Source: Spirochaetaceae bacterium (GTDB taxonomy: Bacteria; Spirochaetota; Spirochaetia; UBA9216). From it: DNA of 6,654 nt. The notes under the pieces were generated by a model that saw nothing but the letters and a program-made list of their open reading frames with translations, did not search any database and was not told where the DNA came from. The stretch covers positions 1 to 6,654 of the forward strand of contig JAQQAK010000288.1 in assembly GCA_028527945.1 (NCBI GenBank), read 5' to 3'. Numbering within the stretch: the stretch's first letter is position 1; each line of letters starts with the position of its first letter. Position numbers and translations under genes: made by a program. Positions 1 through 6,003 of the stretch are shown piece by piece.

Positions 1-956
1 CAGTATATATTTCAGAAACTGATACAGCTGAAACAATACGACTATTGCGGCTTAGCGCTCCTGTAAAAGATATAATGAATACAGAACCTGAAATTATTCC
101 TGCTGAAAGTAGTTTTGATGAGGCTAAAGAATTATTGGTTAATTCCCGCTATAGAGGATTGCCTGTTTTTAAAGATGATAATTTTTTGGGTGTTGTTACA
201 AGAAGATGTTTTATAGAAAAACCTAAGAAAAAACTTGTATTGGTAGATCACAATGAAATTTCTCAATCTGTTCCTGGAGCGGAACAATCAGATATAATTG
301 AAATAATAGATCACCATAGAGTTTCTCCTCAGCCTACAAAAACTCCAATCTATATGAATATCAGACCTGTTGGCAGTACATGTACAATAGTCTTTAACCA
401 TTTTGAAGCCTCAGGAATTAAGATTGATTCCAAAACCGGGCTATTGCTTTTATCCGGTATTCTTTCAGACACAGTAATTCTAAAATCTCCTACAACTACG
501 GCAGTAGATAGGGTTGCCGCTGAAAAACTTTCAAAAATATGCGGTATTTCAGTAGAAAATTATGGTAAAGAACTTCTTGCTAATTCTGCAGTTTTAACAA
601 AGACTTCCGCGAAAGATTTAATAAATGGCGATTTTAAGAGTTATGATATGAAAGGTTTTGCTTTTGGCGTCGGGCAGGTAGAGGTCATAACATTTAGTGG
701 AATAGAGGAGCTAAAGAATACTATAATCGATGAGTTATTGGTAACTTGCAGAAAAAAGAATATAGATTGGGCTATGTTATTAATTACAGATGTTATTAAA
801 GAAAACTCTCTGCTGATATCTGCCAATTGTATAGAAGCCGAGAATAAGCTTATTTATAAAAAGCTTGATGAAAATCTTTTCGATTTACCTGGAGTTCTAT
901 CAAGGAAAAAACAGCTCTTACCAGAACTGTTTAGAGTCTGCGATGAGTTGAGATAA
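1..956 (+). CDS. ppaC: CBS-domain manganese-dependent inorganic pyrophosphatase (family II, DHH/DHHA2), 5' partial
   Basis: Family II pyrophosphatases hydrolyse cytosolic PPi to two phosphates using Mn/Co. The frame is open from base 3 through the left edge, so 317 C-terminal residues are visible and the N-terminal HxDxD motif, first CBS domain and probable DRTGG domain lie outside. CBS-containing members are about 540-550 residues, so roughly 230 are missing. Visible domains, counting the codon at base 3 as residue 1: a CBS domain (about 20-75, with APVKDIM near its start and GVVTRR near its end); the resumed DHH domain with VDHNE (81-85), DHHR (103-106) and LSDTVILKSP (D156), which carry metal ligands in the family; then a DHHA2 domain ending in SRKKQ (300-304), the phosphate-binding Arg-Lys signature. 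In this family the CBS insert sits inside the DHH domain and binds adenine nucleotides that modulate activity. All visible catalytic motifs are intact. The in-frame TTG at 45 is internal to the protein, not a start. Family assignment is firm. Confidence 0.93.
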   Translation, partial: VYISETDTAETIRLLRLSAPVKDIMNTEPEIIPAESSFDEAKELLVNSRYRGLPVFKDDNFLGVVTRRCFIEKPKKKLVLVDHNEISQSVPGAEQSDIIEIIDHHRVSPQPTKTPIYMNIRPVGSTCTIVFNHFEASGIKIDSKTGLLLLSGILSDTVILKSPTTTAVDRVAAEKLSKICGISVENYGKELLANSAVLTKTSAKDLINGDFKSYDMKGFAFGVGQVEVITFSGIEELKNTIIDELLVTCRKKNIDWAMLLITDVIKENSLLISANCIEAENKLIYKKLDENLFDLPGVLSRKKQLLPELFRVCDELR

Positions 957-983
957 TTTTTTGAAAAAACTTTCTGACAATAT

Positions 984-1012
984 TTTACTATTAAGAACTG
1001 AGATGCTATAAT
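984..1012 (+). promoter_or_regulatory. Extended -10 promoter abutting the cheX start codon
   Basis: A perfect TATAAT at 1007-1012 is preceded by TGC, giving the TGn extended -10 motif (1004-1012). A 17-nt spacer separates it from a TTTACT -35-like hexamer at 984-989, a 4/6 match to TTGACA. Six bases lie between the -10 and the ATG, so the predicted transcription start falls on the A of the ATG at 1019. This is a sigma-70-type promoter by pattern only. Confidence 0.6.
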
Positions 1013-1018
1013 TCGTTT

Positions 1019-1522
1019 ATGAGCAACAAGCTAGAAATGCCACCCGTTTTTGTAGACGCGAAGATAGTTAATCCTTTTCTAAATTGCACAATGAATGTTT
1101 TTAGAGACATGCTCTATTTTCTTCCAGATTATGGTAAGCCTTATATCGGAAATCCAATTAGCAATCATCGGTGGGAGGTTACCGGTATTGCAGAACTTGA
1201 AGGAGAAAGCTCTGGAATAGTCGCTCTCCGGCTTACAAACTTTTTGGCGGAAAAACTTCTTGCGCAAACTGGTCTTACAATAGAAGTAGAAGAAGAACGT
1301 CCTGAAATTTTAGACGGACTAATCTGTGAACTTGTTAATATGATTTCATCACAAGCTTCAACAGAACTGGGACAATACAGTATTAGTATTACTCCTCCGT
1401 ACACAGTTTTAGGAGAAAACCATTTGATTGCCTGGCCGCAAAGAATACCAATAATTGGAGTTCCATTTAATACTAAATATGGACCCTTTGTTGTAGAACT
1501 TTGTTTGTTGTCGAAGAAATAG
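1019..1522 (+). CDS. cheX: CheX-like chemotaxis phosphatase (CheC/CheX/FliY family)
   Basis: This 167-residue single-domain cytosolic protein resembles CheX, which dephosphorylates CheY-P and so resets flagellar signalling. The family's catalytic E-x-x-N motif is present as ELVN (E104, N107) in a helix reading EILDGLICELVNMISSQA. The hydrophobic strand and loop pattern around it (ALRLTNFLAEKLL before; SISITPPYTVLG and FVVELCLL after) fits the CheX fold. Length is close to the usual 150-160 residues. ATG at 1019 was chosen because a strong promoter ends six bases before it. No Shine-Dalgarno precedes it, and the next in-frame ATG (1037, M7) has no clear one either. The gene stands apart from any cheA, cheW or cheY in this window, so it may be a second paralogue outside the main chemotaxis operon. 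The target response regulator cannot be inferred from the context. It is convergent with the HAD phosphatase gene downstream. Confidence 0.85.
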   Translation: MSNKLEMPPVFVDAKIVNPFLNCTMNVFRDMLYFLPDYGKPYIGNPISNHRWEVTGIAELEGESSGIVALRLTNFLAEKLLAQTGLTIEVEEERPEILDGLICELVNMISSQASTELGQYSISITPPYTVLGENHLIAWPQRIPIIGVPFNTKYGPFVVELCLLSKK

Positions 1523-1600
1523 GCGTATCAAGAAATATAACAAAATATAACATTTTATTTTATAGTTTTTAAATTTAATATAATTCCTCACTACATTTTG

Positions 1601-1628
1601 CCTAATTATACCTTAATTAAGGTTTAGG
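1601..1628. repeat. Palindrome in the convergent cheX/HAD intergenic junction
   Basis: A perfect 14-nt palindrome (ACCTTAATTAAGGT, 1610-1623) is flanked by a second pair of inverted arms, CCTAA (1601-1605) and TTAGG (1624-1628). It lies 18 nt beyond the end of the minus-strand HAD gene and about 90 nt after cheX. Its position would suit a bidirectional terminator. However, the inner palindrome has no loop spacer and neither strand shows a T-run straight after it, so a protein-binding site or chance are equally possible. Confidence 0.35.
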
Positions 1629-1639
1629 GAGAGGCTATA

Positions 1640-2284
1640 TTATAAATTGATTAAAAGATCTTTCATGCTTCTTATTATCATGTCAGGATTAAGTTTTGTT
1701 ATTTCTTCTACTGAATGAGTTCCCCAGGTAACAAGGCCGCTCTTTAGGCCAGCAGCTTGAGCTGCTTCCATATCACAGACCGCATCACCTATGTACCAGC
1801 AATCTTCTGGGGGTAATCCAAGGCCGGCACATGCCTGAAGGAGGCCATCTGGAGCAGGTTTCGTTTTTTTTGTGTCTTCTTCTCCAATTATAACTGTAAG
1901 GTATTGGTTATAATTAAGATAGGCTGCGGCTTTTCTTATAAGTTGGCCTTTGTTATTACTTACCATACCTACAGCTACCCCATTTGAAACAAGCTTTGAA
2001 AGACTTTCCATTACTCCCGGATATAAAGTCATTAATTTAATCCCCTCATTCTCAAGAAGTTCATAAAATAGATTTGCCATTTGCTCTGATTTGTTTCTTT
2101 GTTTTTCACCTGAGTGAAACATGAATCTTTCTACTGTAGGATAAACCATTCCATGTTTTAACTGTTCAAGATTACATTCCGGAAATCCAAATTCTATTAA
2201 GGTTTTATTTGTCATTGCCGCAACTGCGCCAATAGAGTTTACAAGTGTTCCATCATGATCAAAAATAATACCAGTGTTTTTCAT
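1640..2284 (-). CDS. HAD-superfamily phosphatase, phosphoglycolate phosphatase-like
   Basis: This 214-residue cytosolic hydrolase has all four HAD motifs. Motif I is FDHDGTLV (nucleophile D9, acid/base D11). Motif II is MVSNN (S109). Motif III is the lysine of KTKPAPDG (K142). Motif IV is YIGDAVCDMEAA (D167, D171, Mg binding). The residues between motif I and about position 85 form a helical C1-type cap, as in Gph and PGMB-type enzymes. KPAPDG and the GDxxxD spacing fit the Gph branch, which removes phosphate from small phosphometabolites; the substrate cannot be read from the sequence. The start at 2284 is fixed by motif I at residues 8-13, which leaves no room for a later Met. No Shine-Dalgarno is evident on the minus strand; a TGT-TATAAA element ends five bases before the ATG. 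The gene is divergent from the ABC operon and convergent with cheX, so probably monocistronic. Confidence 0.9.
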   Translation of the reverse strand: MKNTGIIFDHDGTLVNSIGAVAAMTNKTLIEFGFPECNLEQLKHGMVYPTVERFMFHSGEKQRNKSEQMANLFYELLENEGIKLMTLYPGVMESLSKLVSNGVAVGMVSNNKGQLIRKAAAYLNYNQYLTVIIGEEDTKKTKPAPDGLLQACAGLGLPPEDCWYIGDAVCDMEAAQAAGLKSGLVTWGTHSVEEITKLNPDMIIRSMKDLLINL

Positions 2285-2289
2285 ACTTT

Positions 2290-2298
2290 TTTATAACA
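2290..2298 (-). promoter_or_regulatory. Possible extended -10 element directly upstream of the HAD phosphatase start
   Basis: Read on the minus strand, TGT then TATAAA occupies 2298 down to 2290, five bases before the ATG at 2284. No good -35 hexamer is found 16-19 nt further upstream. Another -10-like hexamer, TATAGT, lies at 2333-2338 on the minus strand and would give a leader of roughly 40 nt, also without a clear -35. The promoter for this gene is therefore uncertain. Confidence 0.35.
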
Positions 2299-2353
2299 TG
2301 AAACATGGAAAAAATCCTTGTTTAGTGAAGAAACTATAAATTTGATGAATAAA

Positions 2354-2382
2354 TTGAATTTAAAACTGTATACTAATATTAT
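2354..2382 (+). promoter_or_regulatory. Putative promoter of the ABC exporter operon
   Basis: A TTGAAT hexamer (2354-2359, 4/6 to TTGACA) and TATTAT (2377-2382, 5/6 to TATAAT) are separated by exactly 17 nt. The predicted start near 2389 gives a leader of about 56 nt before the TTG start codon. The surroundings are very AT-rich, so chance hexamers are expected and the call is moderate. Confidence 0.45.
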
Positions 2383-2431
2383 ATGGTAGACGCTATATAT
2401 AAATTAAATTATTTTTATATTAGTAATTAAT

Positions 2432-2438
2432 AAAGGAG
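2432..2438 (+). promoter_or_regulatory. Strong Shine-Dalgarno deciding a TTG start
   Basis: AAAGGAG lies six bases before the TTG at 2445. It fixes that TTG as the initiation codon of the ATPase gene. The next in-frame Met codon is residue 52, beyond the Walker A motif, so no ATG could serve. Confidence 0.85.
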
Positions 2439-2444
2439 AATATT

Positions 2445-3164
2445 TTGGCTATTGTTAAGCTTGAAGACGTTCATAAAACTTATCCTCTCGGAAAAACTGA
2501 AGTACATGCCGTAAAGGGAGTAAGTTTTGAAATAAACAAGGGAGATTTCATTTCTATAGCAGGACCTTCCGGTAGTGGAAAATCTACAATCCTTAACATG
2601 ATTGGTTGTATTGATATTCCTACAAACGGAAAAGTCATAATAAATGAGACAGAAACAAGCGGACTAAGCGATAAACAAATAACAACTCTCAGGCATGAGG
2701 TTCTTGGGTTTATTTTTCAGTCTTTTAACTTGATACCAGTACTTGATGTTTATGAAAATATTGAATTTCCTCTTCTTCTTGGAAAAAGTAAAATGACAAA
2801 GGCTGAGAAATCAGAATGGATAGATATGCTCATAGAAGAGGTTCAGCTTGAATCATGGAAGAACCATAAACCTAATGAACTCTCTGGAGGGCAGCGTCAG
2901 CGTGTAGCAATTGCAAGAGCACTTGTTACCAAGCCTGAAATTGTTCTTGCGGATGAGCCTACTGCTAATCTTGATTCTGTGACAAGTGACGCTATCATAC
3001 GTTTAATGAAGAAAATTAACAGAGATCTTGGAACAACATTTATTTTTTCAACTCACGATCCTACTGTTGTTGACGTGGCTGATCATATTATACGTCTAAA
3101 AGATGGACTTATAAGCGAAAATTACAGGCAAGAAAATCCTAAGTCCTTTGGGGGCGCGGAATAA
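2445..3164 (+). CDS. ABC transporter ATP-binding protein, LolD/MacB type
   Basis: This 239-residue cytosolic ATPase drives the two permeases encoded next. All nucleotide-binding motifs are intact: Walker A GPSGSGKST (40-48), Q-loop Q92 in FIFQSFNLIP, signature LSGGQ (146-150), Walker B IVLADE (166-171), the D-loop NLDS and the switch histidine H204 in STHD. The N-terminal YPLGKTEVHAVKGVSF and the Q-loop FQSFNLIP are typical of the MacB/LolD/FtsE group, which powers type VII (mechanotransmission) ABC systems rather than conventional transmembrane pumping. Translation starts at TTG. The stop codon overlaps the next gene's start by one base (TAATG, 3162-3166), a sign of translational coupling. 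It is the first gene of a four-gene operon. Family assignment is firm; whether the system is LolCDE itself or a related exporter is open. Confidence 0.95.
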   Translation: MAIVKLEDVHKTYPLGKTEVHAVKGVSFEINKGDFISIAGPSGSGKSTILNMIGCIDIPTNGKVIINETETSGLSDKQITTLRHEVLGFIFQSFNLIPVLDVYENIEFPLLLGKSKMTKAEKSEWIDMLIEEVQLESWKNHKPNELSGGQRQRVAIARALVTKPEIVLADEPTANLDSVTSDAIIRLMKKINRDLGTTFIFSTHDPTVVDVADHIIRLKDGLISENYRQENPKSFGGAE

Positions 3165-4660
3165 TGCCAGTATTATTCAGAATAGCCGTTAGGAATTTGC
3201 GGCAGCATAGTTCAAAGAGCCTCATTATAGGAATTATTATTGCTGTTGGAGTTATGATTCTTGTAATAGGTAATACACTTATTCATACAATTGATACTGG
3301 AATAGAGCGAGCATTTATTGATAATTATACCGGAAATATAATGATTACAGGTATAACAAAAAGTGATATATCAATTTTTGCTGTTCAGTCACCAGGTGGT
3401 TTTGAAGATACACCTTCTATTCCTGATTATGAGAAAGTTTTAAATTATGTTAAAGATATTTCTCAGGTTGAAAGTTATACAAGCCAGATTTCTGGATTTG
3501 GTCTTATTAGTGTTGAAGGTTCAGATGATGATAAGGGGCCTTATGTAGGTATGCTTTTTGGCATAAACCCTGAAGAATATCCAAAACTTTTTTCAAATGT
3601 TGAAATCGAAAAAGGACATTACCTTTCATCAGGTGAAGAAGGTGTATTAATGTCTCAGTCAAATATAGATTCTATGAATGAAGTATTTGGTGGAGATCTT
3701 GATGTCGGAGATAAAATCCTTATAACTTCAATGGGGTCTGCAGGTTTTAAAATACGTGAAGTTCCAATTGTTGGTATTTATGGTTTGAAGTATGATTCTG
3801 AAGCTGCTGAATACATCACATATATAGATGCTCAGACACTTAGAGTTTTAAAAGGAATGAATCTTGGAAATCAGGGTGAAGTTGCTCTTTCTGATGATGA
3901 AACTGCTCTTTTAGATAGTTCTAGCATGGATACAATGTTTTCTAATGATTCTATTGGCGGTGAAGCTGAGCTTGATTTTGAAATGAGCGACGAAAATATT
4001 TTTGATATCATCGATCTTGATACAGGAACAGAAGAATCTAAGCCTACAGAGCTTAAATCTGAAGAACATCAATCAAAAAAATGGGAATATATTCTTGTTA
4101 AAACAAAGACTCAAAGAGACGCGGCTGGTGTTATAGCAAGGCTTAATGCCTGGTTTAATGAAGAAGGAATTAAAGCTCATGCGTATAACTGGAAAGCTGC
4201 TGCCGGGCCTTTTTCTTCAACAGCGGATGTTATAAGAATAGTCTTTATTGTCGCAATAATACTGGTCGCTGTTGTGGCCATAATAATAATGACTAATACT
4301 TTGGTTATAAATGTAGTTGAAAGAACGGCTGAAATAGGCACAATGCGGGCGCTTGGCGCTCATAAGAATTTTGTACGAAGAATGTTTTCTATAGAAGTAT
4401 TAACCATTTCTGTGGTTTTTGGTCTGATAGGAATGATTGCCGGAGTTATAACTCTTTTTATAGTTAAACTTATAGGAATTGAAGCCTCTAACGCGTTCCT
4501 TGAAATTTTGTTTGCTGGTTCAGTATTAAAACCAGTTTATTCCTTTGGTTCAGTAATAGGTTCATGGTTCACTGTTGTAGTTATCGCAATGATCGCAAAT
4601 ATATATCCGTTAAGGCTTGCTTTAAAGGTTCAGCCGATAAAAGCTATGATGAGTGAATAG
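3164..4660 (+). CDS. ABC transporter permease 1, FtsX/MacB (LolC/E-like) family, with acidic periplasmic insert
   Basis: This 498-residue inner-membrane permease has the four-helix FtsX/MacB layout. TM1 (about 19-39) is followed by a large periplasmic domain (about 40-355), then TM2 (356-382), TM3 (412-437) and TM4 (462-483). The N-terminal amphipathic RIAVRNLRQHSSKS, the cytosolic ERTAEIGTMRALGA (386-399) after TM2, and the C-terminal YPLRLALKVQPIKAM are family hallmarks. The periplasmic part contains a low-complexity acidic stretch (243-306; 20 Asp/Glu, 4 Lys, no Arg) that the second permease seems to lack. Translation is coupled to the ATPase by the TAATG overlap. Such permeases do not form a channel; they pass ATPase motion to the periplasmic domains to extract or push cargo. 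Together with the next gene it should form a heterodimer, as LolC and LolE do. The cargo is unknown. Confidence 0.92.
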   Translation: MPVLFRIAVRNLRQHSSKSLIIGIIIAVGVMILVIGNTLIHTIDTGIERAFIDNYTGNIMITGITKSDISIFAVQSPGGFEDTPSIPDYEKVLNYVKDISQVESYTSQISGFGLISVEGSDDDKGPYVGMLFGINPEEYPKLFSNVEIEKGHYLSSGEEGVLMSQSNIDSMNEVFGGDLDVGDKILITSMGSAGFKIREVPIVGIYGLKYDSEAAEYITYIDAQTLRVLKGMNLGNQGEVALSDDETALLDSSSMDTMFSNDSIGGEAELDFEMSDENIFDIIDLDTGTEESKPTELKSEEHQSKKWEYILVKTKTQRDAAGVIARLNAWFNEEGIKAHAYNWKAAAGPFSSTADVIRIVFIVAIILVAVVAIIIMTNTLVINVVERTAEIGTMRALGAHKNFVRRMFSIEVLTISVVFGLIGMIAGVITLFIVKLIGIEASNAFLEILFAGSVLKPVYSFGSVIGSWFTVVVIAMIANIYPLRLALKVQPIKAMMSE

Positions 4661-4681
4661 ATAAAAAGGTTTGGGGAAATA

Positions 4682-5992
4682 ATGAGAGATCTTAAAATTG
4701 CTTTTAGAAATCTGACAAGACAAAAAAGAAGAACTATTTTGCTTATGGCAGCAATTGCGTTCGGTATTTATATAATAACTATGATAAATGGTTTTACAGG
4801 AAGTTTTATAGAGAATGTCAGTGAGAATTTTTCTAATATGCTTGCTGGACATATATTTATTGAAGGTAAAGAAAAGACTGACAGCGGTAAAACTCTTTCA
4901 CTTGTAAGAAACGATGATATTCTTATGCAGGCTATTAAAGAAACCAATACAGACTGGAAGTATCTTACAAAAAGGTCAGATCTTTCTGCTGTATTAATTT
5001 TTGAAGGAGAAGATCTTAATCAGAGTGTTACCGGCGCGGACTGGGATGTTGAAGAATACTTTAAAGATAGAATAGTTCTTAAAGAAGGTTCATTTGCAGA
5101 TCTTCAGGCTGAGCCACAGGGAATTATTTTAAGCGATAAGGCCGCGGATAAGTTAAATCTTCAAATTGGTGACAGAATGCTTGTGAAATGTCAAACTTAT
5201 ACTGGCCAACAGAATGTTGGTGAGTTTGTACTTACAGCAATACTTATTGATTCAAGTCTTATGGGCGGTTCAACAGCCTACGCAAACATTGATTATATTA
5301 ATCAACTTTTAAACCTTCAGCCTGATGAATATATGTCATTAGGTATATTTCTAAACGATCCGGACACTATTGATGAGACCGCAGATGCTCTTTATGAAAA
5401 TCTTAAAACTAAGGTTAACATGTTTGAGCGTTCTAATAATGAAGAAGAAAATAAAATTCTCTCTATGTTAAAACAGCAGGATGAGCAAGAATGGACAGGT
5501 CTTCGTTTTCAGTTAATGACATTGAATGATATTATGAGCGAGGTTCAGCAGATTGTAAATGTTTTAAATACGGCTGCTCTAATAATTCTTTTTGTTCTTT
5601 TTGCTATAATAATGGTAGGTGTTACAAATACTTTCAGAATGGTTTTAATGGAGCGTACAAAAGAGATCGGAACAATGAGAGCTGTTGGTATGCAGAAAGG
5701 GATAGTTCGAAAACTGTTTCTTTATGAAGCATTTTTTATAGCCCTATTAGGGGTTATTACCGGACTTATTCTTGCGGGTATAACAATGTTTATACTAATG
5801 CAGATAAATTGGGGAATGAATACTGCCGCGTTTATTCTTATGAAAAACGGATACATGACATTTAAGCTATCAGTACCTCAGGTGCTTTTAAATTTTGTTA
5901 TTGTCAGCGCGCTTACTCTGCTTGCAGCGTTTTTCCCTTCAAACAAGGCCGCTAAGCTACAGCCGGCTGACGCTTTACGAACTTCCAATTAA
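4682..5992 (+). CDS. ABC transporter permease 2, FtsX/MacB (LolC/E-like) family
   Basis: This 436-residue paralogue of the preceding permease has the same topology. TM1 is about 17-38 and is followed by a periplasmic domain (about 39-290). TM2 (294-316), TM3 (349-373) and TM4 (398-418) follow. It shares the cytosolic motif ERTKEIGTMRAVGM (324-337) and the C-terminal FPSNKAAKLQPADALR, which is closer to the family consensus than permease 1. The start at ATG 4682 is supported by GGGG at 4673-4676, with a weaker AAAAAGG further upstream. The gap to the previous gene is 21 nt, so they are co-transcribed. Two adjacent, clearly different permeases with one ATPase suggest a LolCDE-style heteromeric complex rather than a MacB homodimer, in which ATPase and permease are fused. 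Length is normal for the family. Confidence 0.92.
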   Translation: MRDLKIAFRNLTRQKRRTILLMAAIAFGIYIITMINGFTGSFIENVSENFSNMLAGHIFIEGKEKTDSGKTLSLVRNDDILMQAIKETNTDWKYLTKRSDLSAVLIFEGEDLNQSVTGADWDVEEYFKDRIVLKEGSFADLQAEPQGIILSDKAADKLNLQIGDRMLVKCQTYTGQQNVGEFVLTAILIDSSLMGGSTAYANIDYINQLLNLQPDEYMSLGIFLNDPDTIDETADALYENLKTKVNMFERSNNEEENKILSMLKQQDEQEWTGLRFQLMTLNDIMSEVQQIVNVLNTAALIILFVLFAIIMVGVTNTFRMVLMERTKEIGTMRAVGMQKGIVRKLFLYEAFFIALLGVITGLILAGITMFILMQINWGMNTAAFILMKNGYMTFKLSVPQVLLNFVIVSALTLLAAFFPSNKAAKLQPADALRTSN

Positions 5993-5998
5993 AGGTGG
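5991..5998 (+). promoter_or_regulatory. Shine-Dalgarno of the LolA-like gene
   Basis: AAAGGTGG overlaps the stop codon of permease 2 (5990-5992) and ends five bases before the ATG at 6004. It sets the start of the downstream gene and suggests coupled translation. Confidence 0.8.
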
Positions 5999-6003
5999 AT
6001 AAA

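Noticed and set aside
45..47. TTG as the start codon of the pyrophosphatase
   Set aside because: The frame is open upstream to the left edge, the residues before it (ISETDTAETIRLL) continue the family sequence, and no Shine-Dalgarno precedes it. It is an internal Leu codon in a truncated gene.
955..975. TTTTTTGAAAAAA run as a terminator of the pyrophosphatase gene
   Set aside because: It is a pure A/T inverted repeat with a one-base loop, has no GC stem, and is followed by no T-tract.
1533..1561. AAATATAAC repeated twice, and an AAAATA/TATTTT hairpin after cheX
   Set aside because: These are short, A/T-only elements in a very AT-rich spacer. The stem is too weak to call a terminator, and two 9-nt copies are not a meaningful repeat.
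1079..1591. Minus-strand reading frames opposite cheX (1079-1267, 1165-1404, 1409-1591)
   Set aside because: All are antisense to a well-supported CheX frame, show no domain signals, and have no convincing ribosome binding sites.
4622..4852. A minus-strand reading frame across the permease junction
   Set aside because: It is antisense to the two permease genes, has no recognisable domain, and has a composition expected of a shadow frame.
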